DNA of 17,917 nt from contig JAFPIE010000227.1 of NCBI GenBank assembly GCA_017388605.1, positions 1 through 17,917 on the forward strand, given 5' to 3'. Of the stretch, positions 1 through 8,030 are shown in pieces. The translations under genes were made by a program, and so were the position numbers. Below the pieces are notes generated by a model. The model saw only the letters and a program-made list of their open reading frames with translations, had not been told where the DNA came from and did not search any database. Source of the DNA: Acholeplasmatales bacterium. Lineage in GTDB: Bacteria > Bacillota_I > Bacilli_A > Acholeplasmatales > Anaeroplasmataceae. Position 1 is the stretch's first letter. Every line of letters begins with the position of its first letter.

Positions 1-309
1 ACAATATTCTTGAAGAATTCTATATTGGAATTTAAAAGAATAGAGAAGATGGCATCCAAGAAAAATCATATTGCCATATGGCTCATCATTCTTGGAGTAC
101 TATTATTAGTATCTACGATTTTCCTTACAGGATTTTGGAAGGAGGATGGTGTAATTAAGCAGGTTGTAACCTATATTTTAGATATTGCAACCACCGTTAC
201 CATTTGGGAGGCTTTGACCATTCTTGTTGTCGATACTACAGAAAGAAGAAGCAAATTAAAAAATATATATTCTAGAGTTAAGTCGATAAGCTTTCAGGAA
301 AAAAACTAG
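1..309 (+). CDS. membrane protein, C-terminal part (cut by left window edge)
   Basis: The frame is open from base 1 to a TAG stop at 307-309, so the true start lies outside the window; a TTG at 10 is in frame but has no ribosome site visible. The 102 visible codons hold two hydrophobic stretches (about residues 23-45 and 53-77) and end in a basic tail rich in Arg/Lys, the pattern of two membrane spans with a cytoplasmic C terminus. I do not recognise the family. A strong hairpin terminator follows within 10 bases, so this is the last gene of its transcript. Function is unknown. Confidence 0.6.
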   Translation, partial: TIFLKNSILEFKRIEKMASKKNHIAIWLIILGVLLLVSTIFLTGFWKEDGVIKQVVTYILDIATTVTIWEALTILVVDTTERRSKLKNIYSRVKSISFQEKN

Positions 310-314
310 AGATT

Positions 315-339
315 AAGCACCAAAATGGTGCTTTTTTTT
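315..339 (+). terminator. rho-independent terminator after the left-edge gene
   Basis: An 8-bp perfect stem (315-322 with 326-333, AAGCACCA / TGGTGCTT) closes a 3-base loop and runs into eight Ts. It separates the partial membrane protein gene from the ATPase promoter. Confidence 0.9.
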
Positions 340-358
340 GGACACTTTTCATAAAAAC

Positions 359-387
359 GTATCAAAATTAACATTTATGTATCAAAA
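359..387 (+). repeat. direct repeat GTATCAAAA, 20-bp period, upstream of ATPase promoter
   Basis: GTATCAAAA occurs at 359-367 and again at 379-387, exactly 20 bp apart (about two helical turns), which would put both copies on the same face of the DNA. It lies between the preceding terminator and the ATPase -10. A role as a binding site is inference only. Confidence 0.4.
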
Positions 388-400
388 CACATCTATTGTT

Positions 401-409
401 TGGTATAAT
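401..409 (+). promoter_or_regulatory. extended -10 promoter for the P-type ATPase
   Basis: TGG followed by a perfect TATAAT (404-409) forms an extended -10; no good -35 lies 16-18 bases upstream. A second TATAAT at 413-418 overlaps it. The site lies 33 bases before the ATPase start codon. A direct repeat GTATCAAAA (359-367 and 379-387) sits just upstream and may be a regulator site. Confidence 0.6.
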
Positions 410-441
410 ATATATAATGCAGTGCTTTATAGGGGGTAACT

Positions 442-3084
442 ATGAAGAAAGACAAGGAAAGAATGAATATTGACCGTTCTATAGAAAATATGGAATCAGG
501 TCTTAATGAAAAGGAAGTATCTATAAGAATAAAGGGTGGATACCAAAATAAATCGATGAAGAAGCTTGAAAAATCTACAGGTGAGATTATTTTCAAGAAT
601 ACATTCACCTTCTTCAATATTATTTTATTATCGATTGCCGGATTATTCTTAGCTTTTATGCTTATCCTTATGTCCTTAGGTAGACAGGATGTTGTTGATG
701 CACATTTTGGATTCTCTAAATTTGGATTCTTGATTCCTGCAATCATGAATACCTGTGTAGGTACATATCAGGAGATTGCATCAAGAAAAACAATCAGAAA
801 GCTAAGAATTGTAACTAAGGCAAGAAGTATAGCTTTAAGAGGTGGAAATGAGGTTGAGCTTAACGCAGAGGATTTAGTTATCGATGATATCGTATTACTT
901 AAGCCAGGTGAGATGGCAACTGCGGATTTAAGGGTTTTATCTGGTATGGTATTAGTAGATGAATCTATGCTTACAGGAGAAGCCGATTACATTCAAAAGA
1001 ATGAAGGAGATACCATATTAGCTGGTTCCTCCATTATTGTTGGTTCTGCGAAAGCGATTTGTACTGAGGTTGGTGATGAAACCTATTCTGCAAAGCTTAG
1101 TCAAAAGGTTAAAAGTAGTGCAAATCACTCCTCTGAGCTTATAAAGGAAATTGAAAGAATCATGCGATTCCTAACGATTTGCTTGGGCATTGTTACAGTA
1201 GTTATCTTTATTACATTGATTATAAAAATTAGTGTTAAGGGTGACCGACCAGAGCTTTGGGATGGTATGACTTTAAGCTTAAATGATCCTGTTGCTTGGG
1301 CAAGAATTATGATTACTGCAGGCTCCTATGGTGTTGGTATTATTCCATCAGGATTAATCCTTACTACCTCTGTAACTATGATGATTTCCATTGCATCCTT
1401 ATCGAAAAAGCAAACTCTAGTTCAGCAGTTATATTCCCTAGAGAATCTTTCTCGTGCAGATACGATTTGTCTAGATAAGACAGGTACCTTAACCGATGGT
1501 ACTATGATATTAGATGATGTAAGAACCTTCTGTCATTTAGAGGATGTTGTATATCATGTAAGGAATTTACTTGGCTCAAGTGAAAGTAAAAATTCAACTG
1601 CAATGGCTTTATTTAATAAATTTGGTGAAACAAAGGATGCACCAATAAAGGAAATTATTCCATTTTCTAGTGTATATAAGTATTCTGGTATTGTATACGA
1701 TAATGGAGACAGGCTTATTATGGGTGCTCCAGAATATTTATTAGATAAAAATGATAATCGATTATCTATTGTTGATGAGATGGCTCATTTAGGTAAAAGA
1801 GTTATTGCTTTAAAGCTAAATGATAAATTGCTATGCTTCTTTATTATTTCGGATCACATTCGTGAATCTGCAAGGGACACCTTAAAATTCTTTAGTGAGA
1901 ATAATGTAGATGTAAAGGTTATTAGTGGTGATAACCCTATAACTGTATCAAAAATTGCTAAGGATTGTGGTATTCAAAATAGTGATAAATATATTTCCTT
2001 AGAGGGTGTATCACTAGAGGATATTCATAATATTGCAACAGAATATACCGTATTTGGTAGAGTATCTCCAGAGCAAAAGGAAGCATTAGTCGTAGCTTTA
2101 AAGGATAAGGGACGTAAGGTTGCGATGACAGGAGATGGAGTTAATGATATCCTAGCCCTAAGAAAGGCGGATTCCTCAATTTCCTTTGCTAATGCGACTG
2201 AGGCAGCAAAGTCTGTATCTGATGTTATTTTGCTAGACAATGATTTTTCACATTTAAAGGAAGTCGTAGGAGAGGGTAGAAGAGTAATAGGTAATGTACA
2301 AAAAACCGCGATTCTATTCTTAATGAAATCTATCGCAATTGTCCTACTTGCGTTCTTTACTATTCCATTATCAAAGGGTCAAATGTGGTTCACAATTGAA
2401 AATTCTTATATGCTTGAGGCAACCGTTATTGGTACTGGTGGATTCTTCATTTCTATTTCAGCGGGTAGTAAGGAACCTCTTAAGGGCTCTTTTGTTAAAA
2501 ATATAAGAATGAAAGCTATTGTTGCAGGATTGCTTGCGGCAGTTGCAATTATTATTCCAATTCTATGCTTTACGATTCCTTCTTATTTTAATCAAGCACC
2601 AATTATCAAGGCAGAAAATGTTAAAACAATGATTACAATCTTGCTTACGATTGCAGGCTATGTTGTGCTTTTAACCTTATGCTTACCATTTAAGGGTCAG
2701 CAAGCCTTTGCCTTCTTGATTACATTAGTGCCAGGCACAATCTTAGCCTTTGCACTTCCAACCTCCTATATTGGTGGAGACCCAACAGGTCCAGAAATGT
2801 TTATAGATAAAACAGGAACCTCCTTTTATAATTGTCAATTCTTCCATGAGCTATTCCAGCCATGGAATGCAAGTGTAATCATGAATTTCTATTCTGATTA
2901 TAAGAACTATATTGTTCTTGCAATATTTACATTAATCATGTTCCCTGTGTTTGCTCAATTATTTAAGCTATTAGATGTATATATTAATAATTCTTATGAT
3001 AAAGAATTATCTAAGGCTCAGGTTAGAGCAAAGCGTAAGGAAATCCTTTCAAGGTTAAGAGGAAATAGATTACAAAAGGATTAG
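442..3084 (+). CDS. P-type cation-transporting ATPase, CtpE-like
   Basis: An ATP-driven ion pump of the inner membrane. The phosphorylation site DKTGT has its Asp at residue 345, the hinge TGDGVND is at 563-569, and the actuator-domain loop is TGEA (178-181) where most pumps have TGES. The fourth membrane span carries PSGL (302-305) in place of the PEGL of calcium and magnesium pumps. Hydrophobic spans lie at about 50-110 and 240-315, with a six-span block after about 620. The overall pattern recalls the CtpE group of bacterial P2-like ATPases; mycobacterial CtpE is linked to calcium uptake, but the ion here cannot be read from sequence. The ATG is preceded by AGGGGGT. It has its own promoter and terminator, so it appears monocistronic. 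A second DKTGT (789-793) lies outside the P domain. Confidence 0.88.
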   Translation: MKKDKERMNIDRSIENMESGLNEKEVSIRIKGGYQNKSMKKLEKSTGEIIFKNTFTFFNIILLSIAGLFLAFMLILMSLGRQDVVDAHFGFSKFGFLIPAIMNTCVGTYQEIASRKTIRKLRIVTKARSIALRGGNEVELNAEDLVIDDIVLLKPGEMATADLRVLSGMVLVDESMLTGEADYIQKNEGDTILAGSSIIVGSAKAICTEVGDETYSAKLSQKVKSSANHSSELIKEIERIMRFLTICLGIVTVVIFITLIIKISVKGDRPELWDGMTLSLNDPVAWARIMITAGSYGVGIIPSGLILTTSVTMMISIASLSKKQTLVQQLYSLENLSRADTICLDKTGTLTDGTMILDDVRTFCHLEDVVYHVRNLLGSSESKNSTAMALFNKFGETKDAPIKEIIPFSSVYKYSGIVYDNGDRLIMGAPEYLLDKNDNRLSIVDEMAHLGKRVIALKLNDKLLCFFIISDHIRESARDTLKFFSENNVDVKVISGDNPITVSKIAKDCGIQNSDKYISLEGVSLEDIHNIATEYTVFGRVSPEQKEALVVALKDKGRKVAMTGDGVNDILALRKADSSISFANATEAAKSVSDVILLDNDFSHLKEVVGEGRRVIGNVQKTAILFLMKSIAIVLLAFFTIPLSKGQMWFTIENSYMLEATVIGTGGFFISISAGSKEPLKGSFVKNIRMKAIVAGLLAAVAIIIPILCFTIPSYFNQAPIIKAENVKTMITILLTIAGYVVLLTLCLPFKGQQAFAFLITLVPGTILAFALPTSYIGGDPTGPEMFIDKTGTSFYNCQFFHELFQPWNASVIMNFYSDYKNYIVLAIFTLIMFPVFAQLFKLLDVYINNSYDKELSKAQVRAKRKEILSRLRGNRLQKD

Positions 3085-3097
3085 AATAAAATAGAAC

Positions 3098-3114
3098 CAT
3101 ATGTTGTACATATG
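3098..3114 (+). promoter_or_regulatory. candidate operator, inverted repeat over the -35
   Basis: CATATGT (3098-3104) and ACATATG (3108-3114) form a perfect 7-bp inverted repeat with a 3-base centre that covers the -35 of the yjjI operon. Its size and place fit the site of a dimeric repressor. In addition ATGTTGTA recurs at 3101 and 3121. Regulator binding is inference. Confidence 0.4.
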
Positions 3115-3132
3115 TAAGAAATGTTGTAAAAT
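3104..3132 (+). promoter_or_regulatory. sigma-A type promoter for the repeat protein-yjjI-yjjW operon
   Basis: TTGTAC (3104-3109) and TAAAAT (3127-3132) are spaced by 17 bp, the optimal distance. The -35 is embedded in an inverted repeat CATATGT-tgt-ACATATG (3098-3114), a good candidate operator. Confidence 0.6.
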
Positions 3133-3135
3133 ATA

Positions 3136-3165
3136 AGGCTTGGTGTATCCAAGCCTATTCTTTTT
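3136..3165 (+). terminator. hairpin terminator after the ATPase gene
   Basis: An 8-bp stem (AGGCTTGG 3136-3143 with CCAAGCCT 3149-3156) with a 5-base loop is followed by a T-rich stretch to 3165. The likely start point of the next transcript falls inside its 5' arm, so it should act on the upstream transcript, not as a leader attenuator. Confidence 0.7.
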
Positions 3166-3174
3166 GGAGGCTAT

Positions 3175-3522
3175 ATGACAGAATTAAGGAATTATTATGG
3201 ACAATTGCTTTATAAAATAGATAGGAATGATATTATGGATTTCTATTATAGAAAGCTATATTTTATAGATAATAATGATATTAAAGAATATAACTCAAGA
3301 AAGCTTATCTACCGCATTAAGGGTGATGAAATACAAGACTTCTATGGAAAGATATTATGGCGCTTTGATGGTAAATACTTCAAGGATTATTATGGTAAAA
3401 TTCTTTATGTATATGATATGGGAGCAATCAAAACCTTTGGTGGCTCTATAGAATATAAAATAATCGACGCAAAGAATAAAATGGAAATTATGGCTCTCTT
3501 TGCTTTGTTTGTTGTGAGGTAA
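3175..3522 (+). CDS. small protein of 16-17-residue aromatic repeats, upstream of yjjI
   Basis: A 115-residue protein built from about six copies of a 16-17-residue unit, roughly hydrophobic-x-D-F/Y-Y-G-K-x-L-Y-x-I-D-x-x-D. Repeat landmarks are I20, I36, I53, F69 and I85. Units of this kind usually form beta hairpins; the pattern resembles the '4-fold beta flower' type of repeat protein, but I am not sure of the family. The last 14 residues (102-115) are hydrophobic and end in Arg, a possible short membrane anchor or packing tail. There is no signal peptide. Start ATG has TTTTTGGAGG just upstream. It is the first gene of an operon with yjjI (4-base gap) and yjjW, so it may assist the radical enzyme, but no function is known to me. 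Confidence 0.7.
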   Translation: MTELRNYYGQLLYKIDRNDIMDFYYRKLYFIDNNDIKEYNSRKLIYRIKGDEIQDFYGKILWRFDGKYFKDYYGKILYVYDMGAIKTFGGSIEYKIIDAKNKMEIMALFALFVVR

Positions 3523-3526
3523 TGAT

Positions 3527-5059
3527 ATGAGTACATTTAGTGAAAAGAACATGGTGGATATAAACCAAATCTATAATGCATTAACGAGTAAAAATAGAAC
3601 CTATGAGCAAAAGGTATTAGATTTAGCACATTTAGCTGAAAACAGCCTAAATGTTTTAAAAATGAATGATACGATGCTTCATTATTTTGAAACAGGTGCA
3701 ATCAATGATTTATTTGAAGGTCATGCACCCTATAGACCTAGATATATTATGGTAGATTTTGATGCATTCATGAAAAATGGATCCAAATTTTTAAGGCTTA
3801 ATCCACCAAAGACCTTTGATGAGGCAATATTTAGTCTAATGACGCTATATCATCATATCCCATCCATTACGAATTTCCCTGTATATTTAGGTAATTTGGA
3901 TTATTTACTTGAGCCATTTAGTAAGGATTTAGATGATGATACGATAAAAGAAAAGCTAAGATTATTCTTTAATTTTTTAGATCGAACCATTGATGATTCC
4001 TTTTGCCACGCCAATATTGGTCCTAAGGAAACAAGAATGGGAAGATTAATTTTGGAAGTAATATCTAACCTAGAGAATACAGTTCCTAATCTAACTATAA
4101 AATATAATAAGAAAGAAACGAGTGATTCCTTCTTAAAGCTTGCAATAGATACAAGCTTAAAATGCTCAAATCCAGCCATTTGTAATGATGATTTAAATAA
4201 GGATTATTATAATGGGGGATATGGAATATCCTCTTGCTATAATATTTTACCCATTAGAGGTGGCGCATATACACTTACAAGAATTACTCTAACCTGCCTT
4301 GCAAGGGAAGCAAAGGATATGGATGATTTTTTAAATCATTTACTTCCTGAATGCTTAGAATGCATTAAGGATTATGAAAATGAAAGAATAAAGTTTCTAG
4401 TTGAAAAATCAGGCTTCTTTGAATCTAGCTTTTTAGTTTCTGAGGGATTAATTGATAAGAATCGCTTTGTACCTATGTTTGGTGTAACTGGTCTTGCAGA
4501 GGCAGTAAATACCTTACTTAAGGATAAGAATTTAAAATATGGTCGTGATCAAGAAGCAGATGATTTAGGCAACAAAATTATGGATAAAATAAAAGATATT
4601 GTATCTAGCTTTAAAGCTCTATATACTCCTTTAACAGAGAATCATTTTATGCTACATGCCCAGGTTGGACTTGATTCGGATACAGGTATCACCTCGGGTG
4701 TAAGAATTCCTATTGGGGATGAGCCAGAATCCTTTAGAGATCATTTAATTCATTCTGCAAGATATCATAAATATTTCCCTGCAGGGGTTGGAGATATATT
4801 CCCTATTGCAAGTCATGTTAAGCAAAATTTAGATTCCTTAGCAGATATAGTAAAGGGAGCATTCTCTATTGGTGTTCATTATATGTCCTTTTATAGTAGT
4901 GATACGGATTTAGTTCGTATTACTGGCTATTTAGTAAAAAGAAGTGAAATGGAGAAATACTTTAAGGATATGGCAGTCATTCATCAAACGACTGCCTTGG
5001 GTGCTCTAAATTATAAAGCCAATCATCTTGAAAAAAGAAAGGTGAGAATGGATACATGA
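3527..5059 (+). CDS. yjjI: YjjI family glycyl-radical enzyme
   Basis: A 510-residue enzyme, close to the length of Escherichia coli YjjI. The C-terminal glycyl-radical motif is RITGYLV with the radical-bearing Gly at residue 467, comparable to RVSGY in pyruvate formate-lyase. A cysteine in a conserved-looking loop, S-S-C-Y-N at residue 237, followed by a glycine-rich turn, is a candidate for the thiyl-radical residue. The paired activase YjjW is encoded next, with stop and start overlapping as ATGA. The family substrate is, to my knowledge, not established. The radical form is oxygen sensitive, which suggests anaerobic use in the cytoplasm. The start ATG follows GTGAGGT; an alternative ATG at 3551 is in frame. 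Confidence 0.9.
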   Translation: MSTFSEKNMVDINQIYNALTSKNRTYEQKVLDLAHLAENSLNVLKMNDTMLHYFETGAINDLFEGHAPYRPRYIMVDFDAFMKNGSKFLRLNPPKTFDEAIFSLMTLYHHIPSITNFPVYLGNLDYLLEPFSKDLDDDTIKEKLRLFFNFLDRTIDDSFCHANIGPKETRMGRLILEVISNLENTVPNLTIKYNKKETSDSFLKLAIDTSLKCSNPAICNDDLNKDYYNGGYGISSCYNILPIRGGAYTLTRITLTCLAREAKDMDDFLNHLLPECLECIKDYENERIKFLVEKSGFFESSFLVSEGLIDKNRFVPMFGVTGLAEAVNTLLKDKNLKYGRDQEADDLGNKIMDKIKDIVSSFKALYTPLTENHFMLHAQVGLDSDTGITSGVRIPIGDEPESFRDHLIHSARYHKYFPAGVGDIFPIASHVKQNLDSLADIVKGAFSIGVHYMSFYSSDTDLVRITGYLVKRSEMEKYFKDMAVIHQTTALGALNYKANHLEKRKVRMDT

Positions 5060-5889
5060 TAGCCCCTATCAATAAGATTATTGATTTTTCAACCGTAGAT
5101 GGTATAGGTCTAAGGACAAGTATATTCTTTCAAGGCTGTAATATTTCCTGTCTTTACTGTCATAATCCAGAAACGAATCATTTATGTAATAGCTGTGGGG
5201 TGTGTGTTGATGCATGCAAAAATCATGCATTAAGCATAAGGGATTCTAAGGTTATATGGAATAAGGATTTATGTATATCCTGTGATAAATGTATTTCTAT
5301 ATGTAAAAATCATGCATCCCCTAAGATTATGTATTTAACTCCTATGGAGGTATTTGATTCTGTTAAAAGGAATCTTCCCTTTATTAGGGGAATAACTGCC
5401 TCTGGTGGAGAATGTATGCTGTATCCCGAATTCATAAAAGAAGTATTTAAGCTTGCTAAGGAATCGAATTTAGGAACATTATTAGATTCTAATGGTATGG
5501 TATTATATGAGGATTATGAGGAATTAATGGATTACACGGATGGTGTTATGCTAGATATTAAGGCTTGGGATAAGGAAGTATATAGAAGGCTAACAGGGTA
5601 TACAAATGAAAATGTAAAAAGGAATTTAGTTTATCTTGCTAAAAAGGATAAGCTTTCTGAAATCCGTATTGTCTATTTAGATTCCTATGTGGATATGATA
5701 GATATTTTAAATGGAATTAAGAAATTAATTCCTGATAAATATGAAAATATTAAGCTTAAATTAATTACCTTCAGAAGAATTGGTGTTAAATCTATTTTAA
5801 GTGATTATAAATCTCCATCTATAGATACAATGAATCAATTTATGGAATATGCAAAATCCATTGGATTTAAGTATGTGGAATTAAGATAA
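5056..5889 (+). CDS. yjjW: YjjW family glycyl-radical enzyme activase (radical SAM)
   Basis: This 277-residue protein should install the glycyl radical on YjjI by reductive cleavage of S-adenosylmethionine. The radical-SAM motif CxxxCxxC is at Cys28, Cys32 and Cys35. Two ferredoxin-type four-cysteine sets follow (44, 47, 50, 54 and 73, 76, 79, 83), so three [4Fe-4S] clusters are expected, as in other activases with an inserted ferredoxin domain. The SAM-binding SGGE is at 116-119 and is followed by Cys where many radical-SAM activases have Pro. The ATG overlaps the yjjI stop by four bases, which implies translational coupling. A terminator begins within the last codons. Confidence 0.92.
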   Translation: MIAPINKIIDFSTVDGIGLRTSIFFQGCNISCLYCHNPETNHLCNSCGVCVDACKNHALSIRDSKVIWNKDLCISCDKCISICKNHASPKIMYLTPMEVFDSVKRNLPFIRGITASGGECMLYPEFIKEVFKLAKESNLGTLLDSNGMVLYEDYEELMDYTDGVMLDIKAWDKEVYRRLTGYTNENVKRNLVYLAKKDKLSEIRIVYLDSYVDMIDILNGIKKLIPDKYENIKLKLITFRRIGVKSILSDYKSPSIDTMNQFMEYAKSIGFKYVELR

Positions 5890-5915
5890 CTTTTTTGGTT
5901 ATCTTTTTTCTTTTT
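5883..5915 (+). terminator. terminator overlapping the yjjW stop codon
   Basis: AAGATAAC (5883-5890) pairs with GTTATCTT (5898-5905) around a 7-base loop, followed by a T-rich run. The TAA stop of yjjW (5887-5889) lies inside the 5' arm. Confidence 0.8.
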
Positions 5916-5916
5916 A

Positions 5917-5945
5917 TTTAAAAACAATGTAAAAAATGATAAAAT
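5917..5945 (+). promoter_or_regulatory. promoter for the channel gene
   Basis: TTTAAA (5917-5922) and TAAAAT (5940-5945) are 17 bp apart, and TGA directly before the -10 makes it an extended -10. The distance to the start codon is 35 bases, with CGGGGGTG as ribosome site. Confidence 0.5.
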
Positions 5946-5979
5946 TATATTTAATGAAAATCAATTTCGGGGGTGCCCT

Positions 5980-7995
5980 ATGAAAAAGAGAAATGGTCAA
6001 TCAAGCTTTTTAAGAGTGTTTTATTATTCTCACCCTTATTTAGTTATTTTTAATGCATTAATCATTTATAATTTAGTCTTAATTGCGCTTGCCGCATGGC
6101 TCATGACATGGCTTATGAGAGATGTCATCGATCAAGCAACCGGAGAAGCCTTAGGCTATAGCATTAGTGCCTATTTAAAGAATTTGGAATACTGTACGGT
6201 ATTTACAATGAATACAGGAGGTATTTATGATAATGCTCCAGATAGTGTAGTTATTTTGAAGATTATTTTATCTGTAGTACAAATGATTACCTTCACTGGC
6301 TCCTTGGTTGGTCTTGCGACATCTATGCTACAGGGTGTATTTGATAGAAGAGCACATAATGTTGGTAAATTAAAATTAAAGAATCATTATGTAATCTTAA
6401 ACTGGTCTCCTGCGGCTGCAAATCTAATTCGTGAGCTATCCTTTCTTTCAGGTAGAAAAACTGTGGTTGTATTATCTAGTGAATCTAGAGATGAAATCAA
6501 TGAGCAAATTGATAATATATTCTTAGAAACAGGTACAGAGAGAAAGAATATTACTGTCTTTGTAAAGCAAGGTAAGCCAAGCTCTAGAAAGGCACTTAAG
6601 GAAATATCTATTGATAAAGCAAAATCCATTGCTTTATTAGTTCCATCGGATTCTGTAGGTCATACGAATGCATCGGATGTAGATACCTTTAAATTATTAA
6701 TGGGTATTATTGGTATTACAAAGGAAGCATCGATTGCCATTGAGGCAGTAGATGAGGATACTGTAAAATCTATGGAGGATTTAATTAAAGCCTCCTCTGA
6801 TTTAAGAGATTTAGAATTAACTATTTTTTCAAAGGGATCTGTTGTTGGTCACATTTTAGCTAAAAGTGCTATCAATTCCTCATTCGCTGATTTATATTAT
6901 TCTATGCTTACGTATAAGAATGGTTCCTTCTATGAGATTAAAACCAATACAACAGTAGAGGAATCTATGAAATATTATAATGATTGTATTCCTGTATCTA
7001 GATATAAGGATGGGGATGAGGAAATGACCTATGCCTTAGCATCTGGTCCTACGAAGGTATTTAAAAGATTAGTACCGAAATCCTATAATAAAGAGGTACC
7101 CTTCCAAAAGAAGCTATATTATAATTCCTTTGTGTTATTTGTAATAGGTCAAAACAATAGAAGTGAATCTATTTTAGAGGAGGCTAAGGCCTATACAGAA
7201 TCGAAATTAGGTAAAATTGATTGTAAGGTATATCCATTTGATTATGATATCAATCAGCTACTTGATGAAATTAATTCTACAAAAAGAAGAAAAAAGATTT
7301 TAATTCTATCGGATGAGGATGTAGATAGTGATAATGTAGATGTCAATGTATTTATGACATTATTAAATTTAAAGGCTAGCCATAAGCTATCTAGTGATGT
7401 TGAAATATCTGCAGAGCTATTAGATCAATCGAATAAAAGCTCTCTTGCAAGCTTAAATGTTACGAATGTAATTATTTCAAATCAGATGGTTGCCTTATAT
7501 TTAGTACAATTAATGACCCATCCAAGAAATACGAAATTCTATGAGGGCTTATTATCCTCTAAAACGGATTATAAGGCTTCATCCTTAGATATCGATGTAA
7601 GATATGCAGAGGAAATTTTCAATTTAGAAACCCCACTTGAATTCACATCAAGAGGAGAATTCATTCAAGCTGTATATAAATCATCCAATCATGAATATTT
7701 ACCTATTGGCTTTGTTGGTGAAAAGCAAAAGAAGGGTGCCTTGGGTACAGTTACAGGTGCAATCACCACTGTAGTTGGTAAAACGATTGGCGGAGCTATG
7801 GATATTGCCAAGAAGACCATTGGTACCATTACCGATATGGGTGCTGCATTAAATATGGATGAAATTGGTCAGGTTGAGGCTCAAATTGATGTTAATTCTA
7901 GAATTCAAATATTGAGTGATCATTTATCTAAAAAGGAAAAAATAACAATTCGTAAGGGTATGATAATTATTTTTATACACTACCCAAGCGATTAA
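5980..7995 (+). CDS. CASTOR/POLLUX-like ion channel with RCK-type cytosolic domain
   Basis: A 671-residue protein. The N-terminal part has a membrane span (about 22-45), a pore-helix segment with TMNTGG at 76-81, and a second span (about 92-115), so a two-span pore module. From residue 136 the run H-Y-V-I-L-N-W-S-P starts a Rossmann-like region of the kind seen in CASTOR, POLLUX and related bacterial proteins, where a Trp follows the first strand in place of the usual GxGxxG. A second nucleotide-binding-like region seems to start near residue 385. The potassium filter TVGYG is absent. CASTOR and POLLUX are cation channels of plant nuclear envelopes; the ion carried here is unknown. The protein is not a plain Trk/Kch regulator because pore and regulator are fused. 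A four-span protein follows after 35 bases. Confidence 0.75.
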   Translation: MKKRNGQSSFLRVFYYSHPYLVIFNALIIYNLVLIALAAWLMTWLMRDVIDQATGEALGYSISAYLKNLEYCTVFTMNTGGIYDNAPDSVVILKIILSVVQMITFTGSLVGLATSMLQGVFDRRAHNVGKLKLKNHYVILNWSPAAANLIRELSFLSGRKTVVVLSSESRDEINEQIDNIFLETGTERKNITVFVKQGKPSSRKALKEISIDKAKSIALLVPSDSVGHTNASDVDTFKLLMGIIGITKEASIAIEAVDEDTVKSMEDLIKASSDLRDLELTIFSKGSVVGHILAKSAINSSFADLYYSMLTYKNGSFYEIKTNTTVEESMKYYNDCIPVSRYKDGDEEMTYALASGPTKVFKRLVPKSYNKEVPFQKKLYYNSFVLFVIGQNNRSESILEEAKAYTESKLGKIDCKVYPFDYDINQLLDEINSTKRRKKILILSDEDVDSDNVDVNVFMTLLNLKASHKLSSDVEISAELLDQSNKSSLASLNVTNVIISNQMVALYLVQLMTHPRNTKFYEGLLSSKTDYKASSLDIDVRYAEEIFNLETPLEFTSRGEFIQAVYKSSNHEYLPIGFVGEKQKKGALGTVTGAITTVVGKTIGGAMDIAKKTIGTITDMGAALNMDEIGQVEAQIDVNSRIQILSDHLSKKEKITIRKGMIIIFIHYPSD

Positions 7996-8000
7996 AAATA

Positions 8001-8009
8001 TGATAAAAT
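8001..8009 (+). promoter_or_regulatory. possible internal extended -10 before the 252-residue gene
   Basis: TGATAAAAT (8001-8009, -10 at 8004-8009) falls in the 35-base gap between the channel gene and the next gene. No clear -35 is visible, and the leader would be about 12 bases with GGAGG inside, so co-transcription from the channel promoter is just as likely. Confidence 0.3.
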
Positions 8010-8030
8010 AAATTATGGAGGAAAAAAAGT

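Noticed and set aside
393..746. Minus-strand open frame of 117 codons over the start of the ATPase gene
   Set aside because: It lies antisense to a gene with clear P-type ATPase motifs, has no ribosome site, and its composition is that of a shadow frame.
442..3084. Assignment of the ATPase as a magnesium (MgtA) or SERCA-like calcium pump
   Set aside because: The PEGL motif and other ion-site residues of those pumps are not present; only a CtpE-like label is justified.
3136..3156. Leader attenuator or riboswitch for the yjjI operon
   Set aside because: The hairpin starts before the expected transcription start of that operon, so it serves the upstream transcript; no aptamer-like structure was seen.
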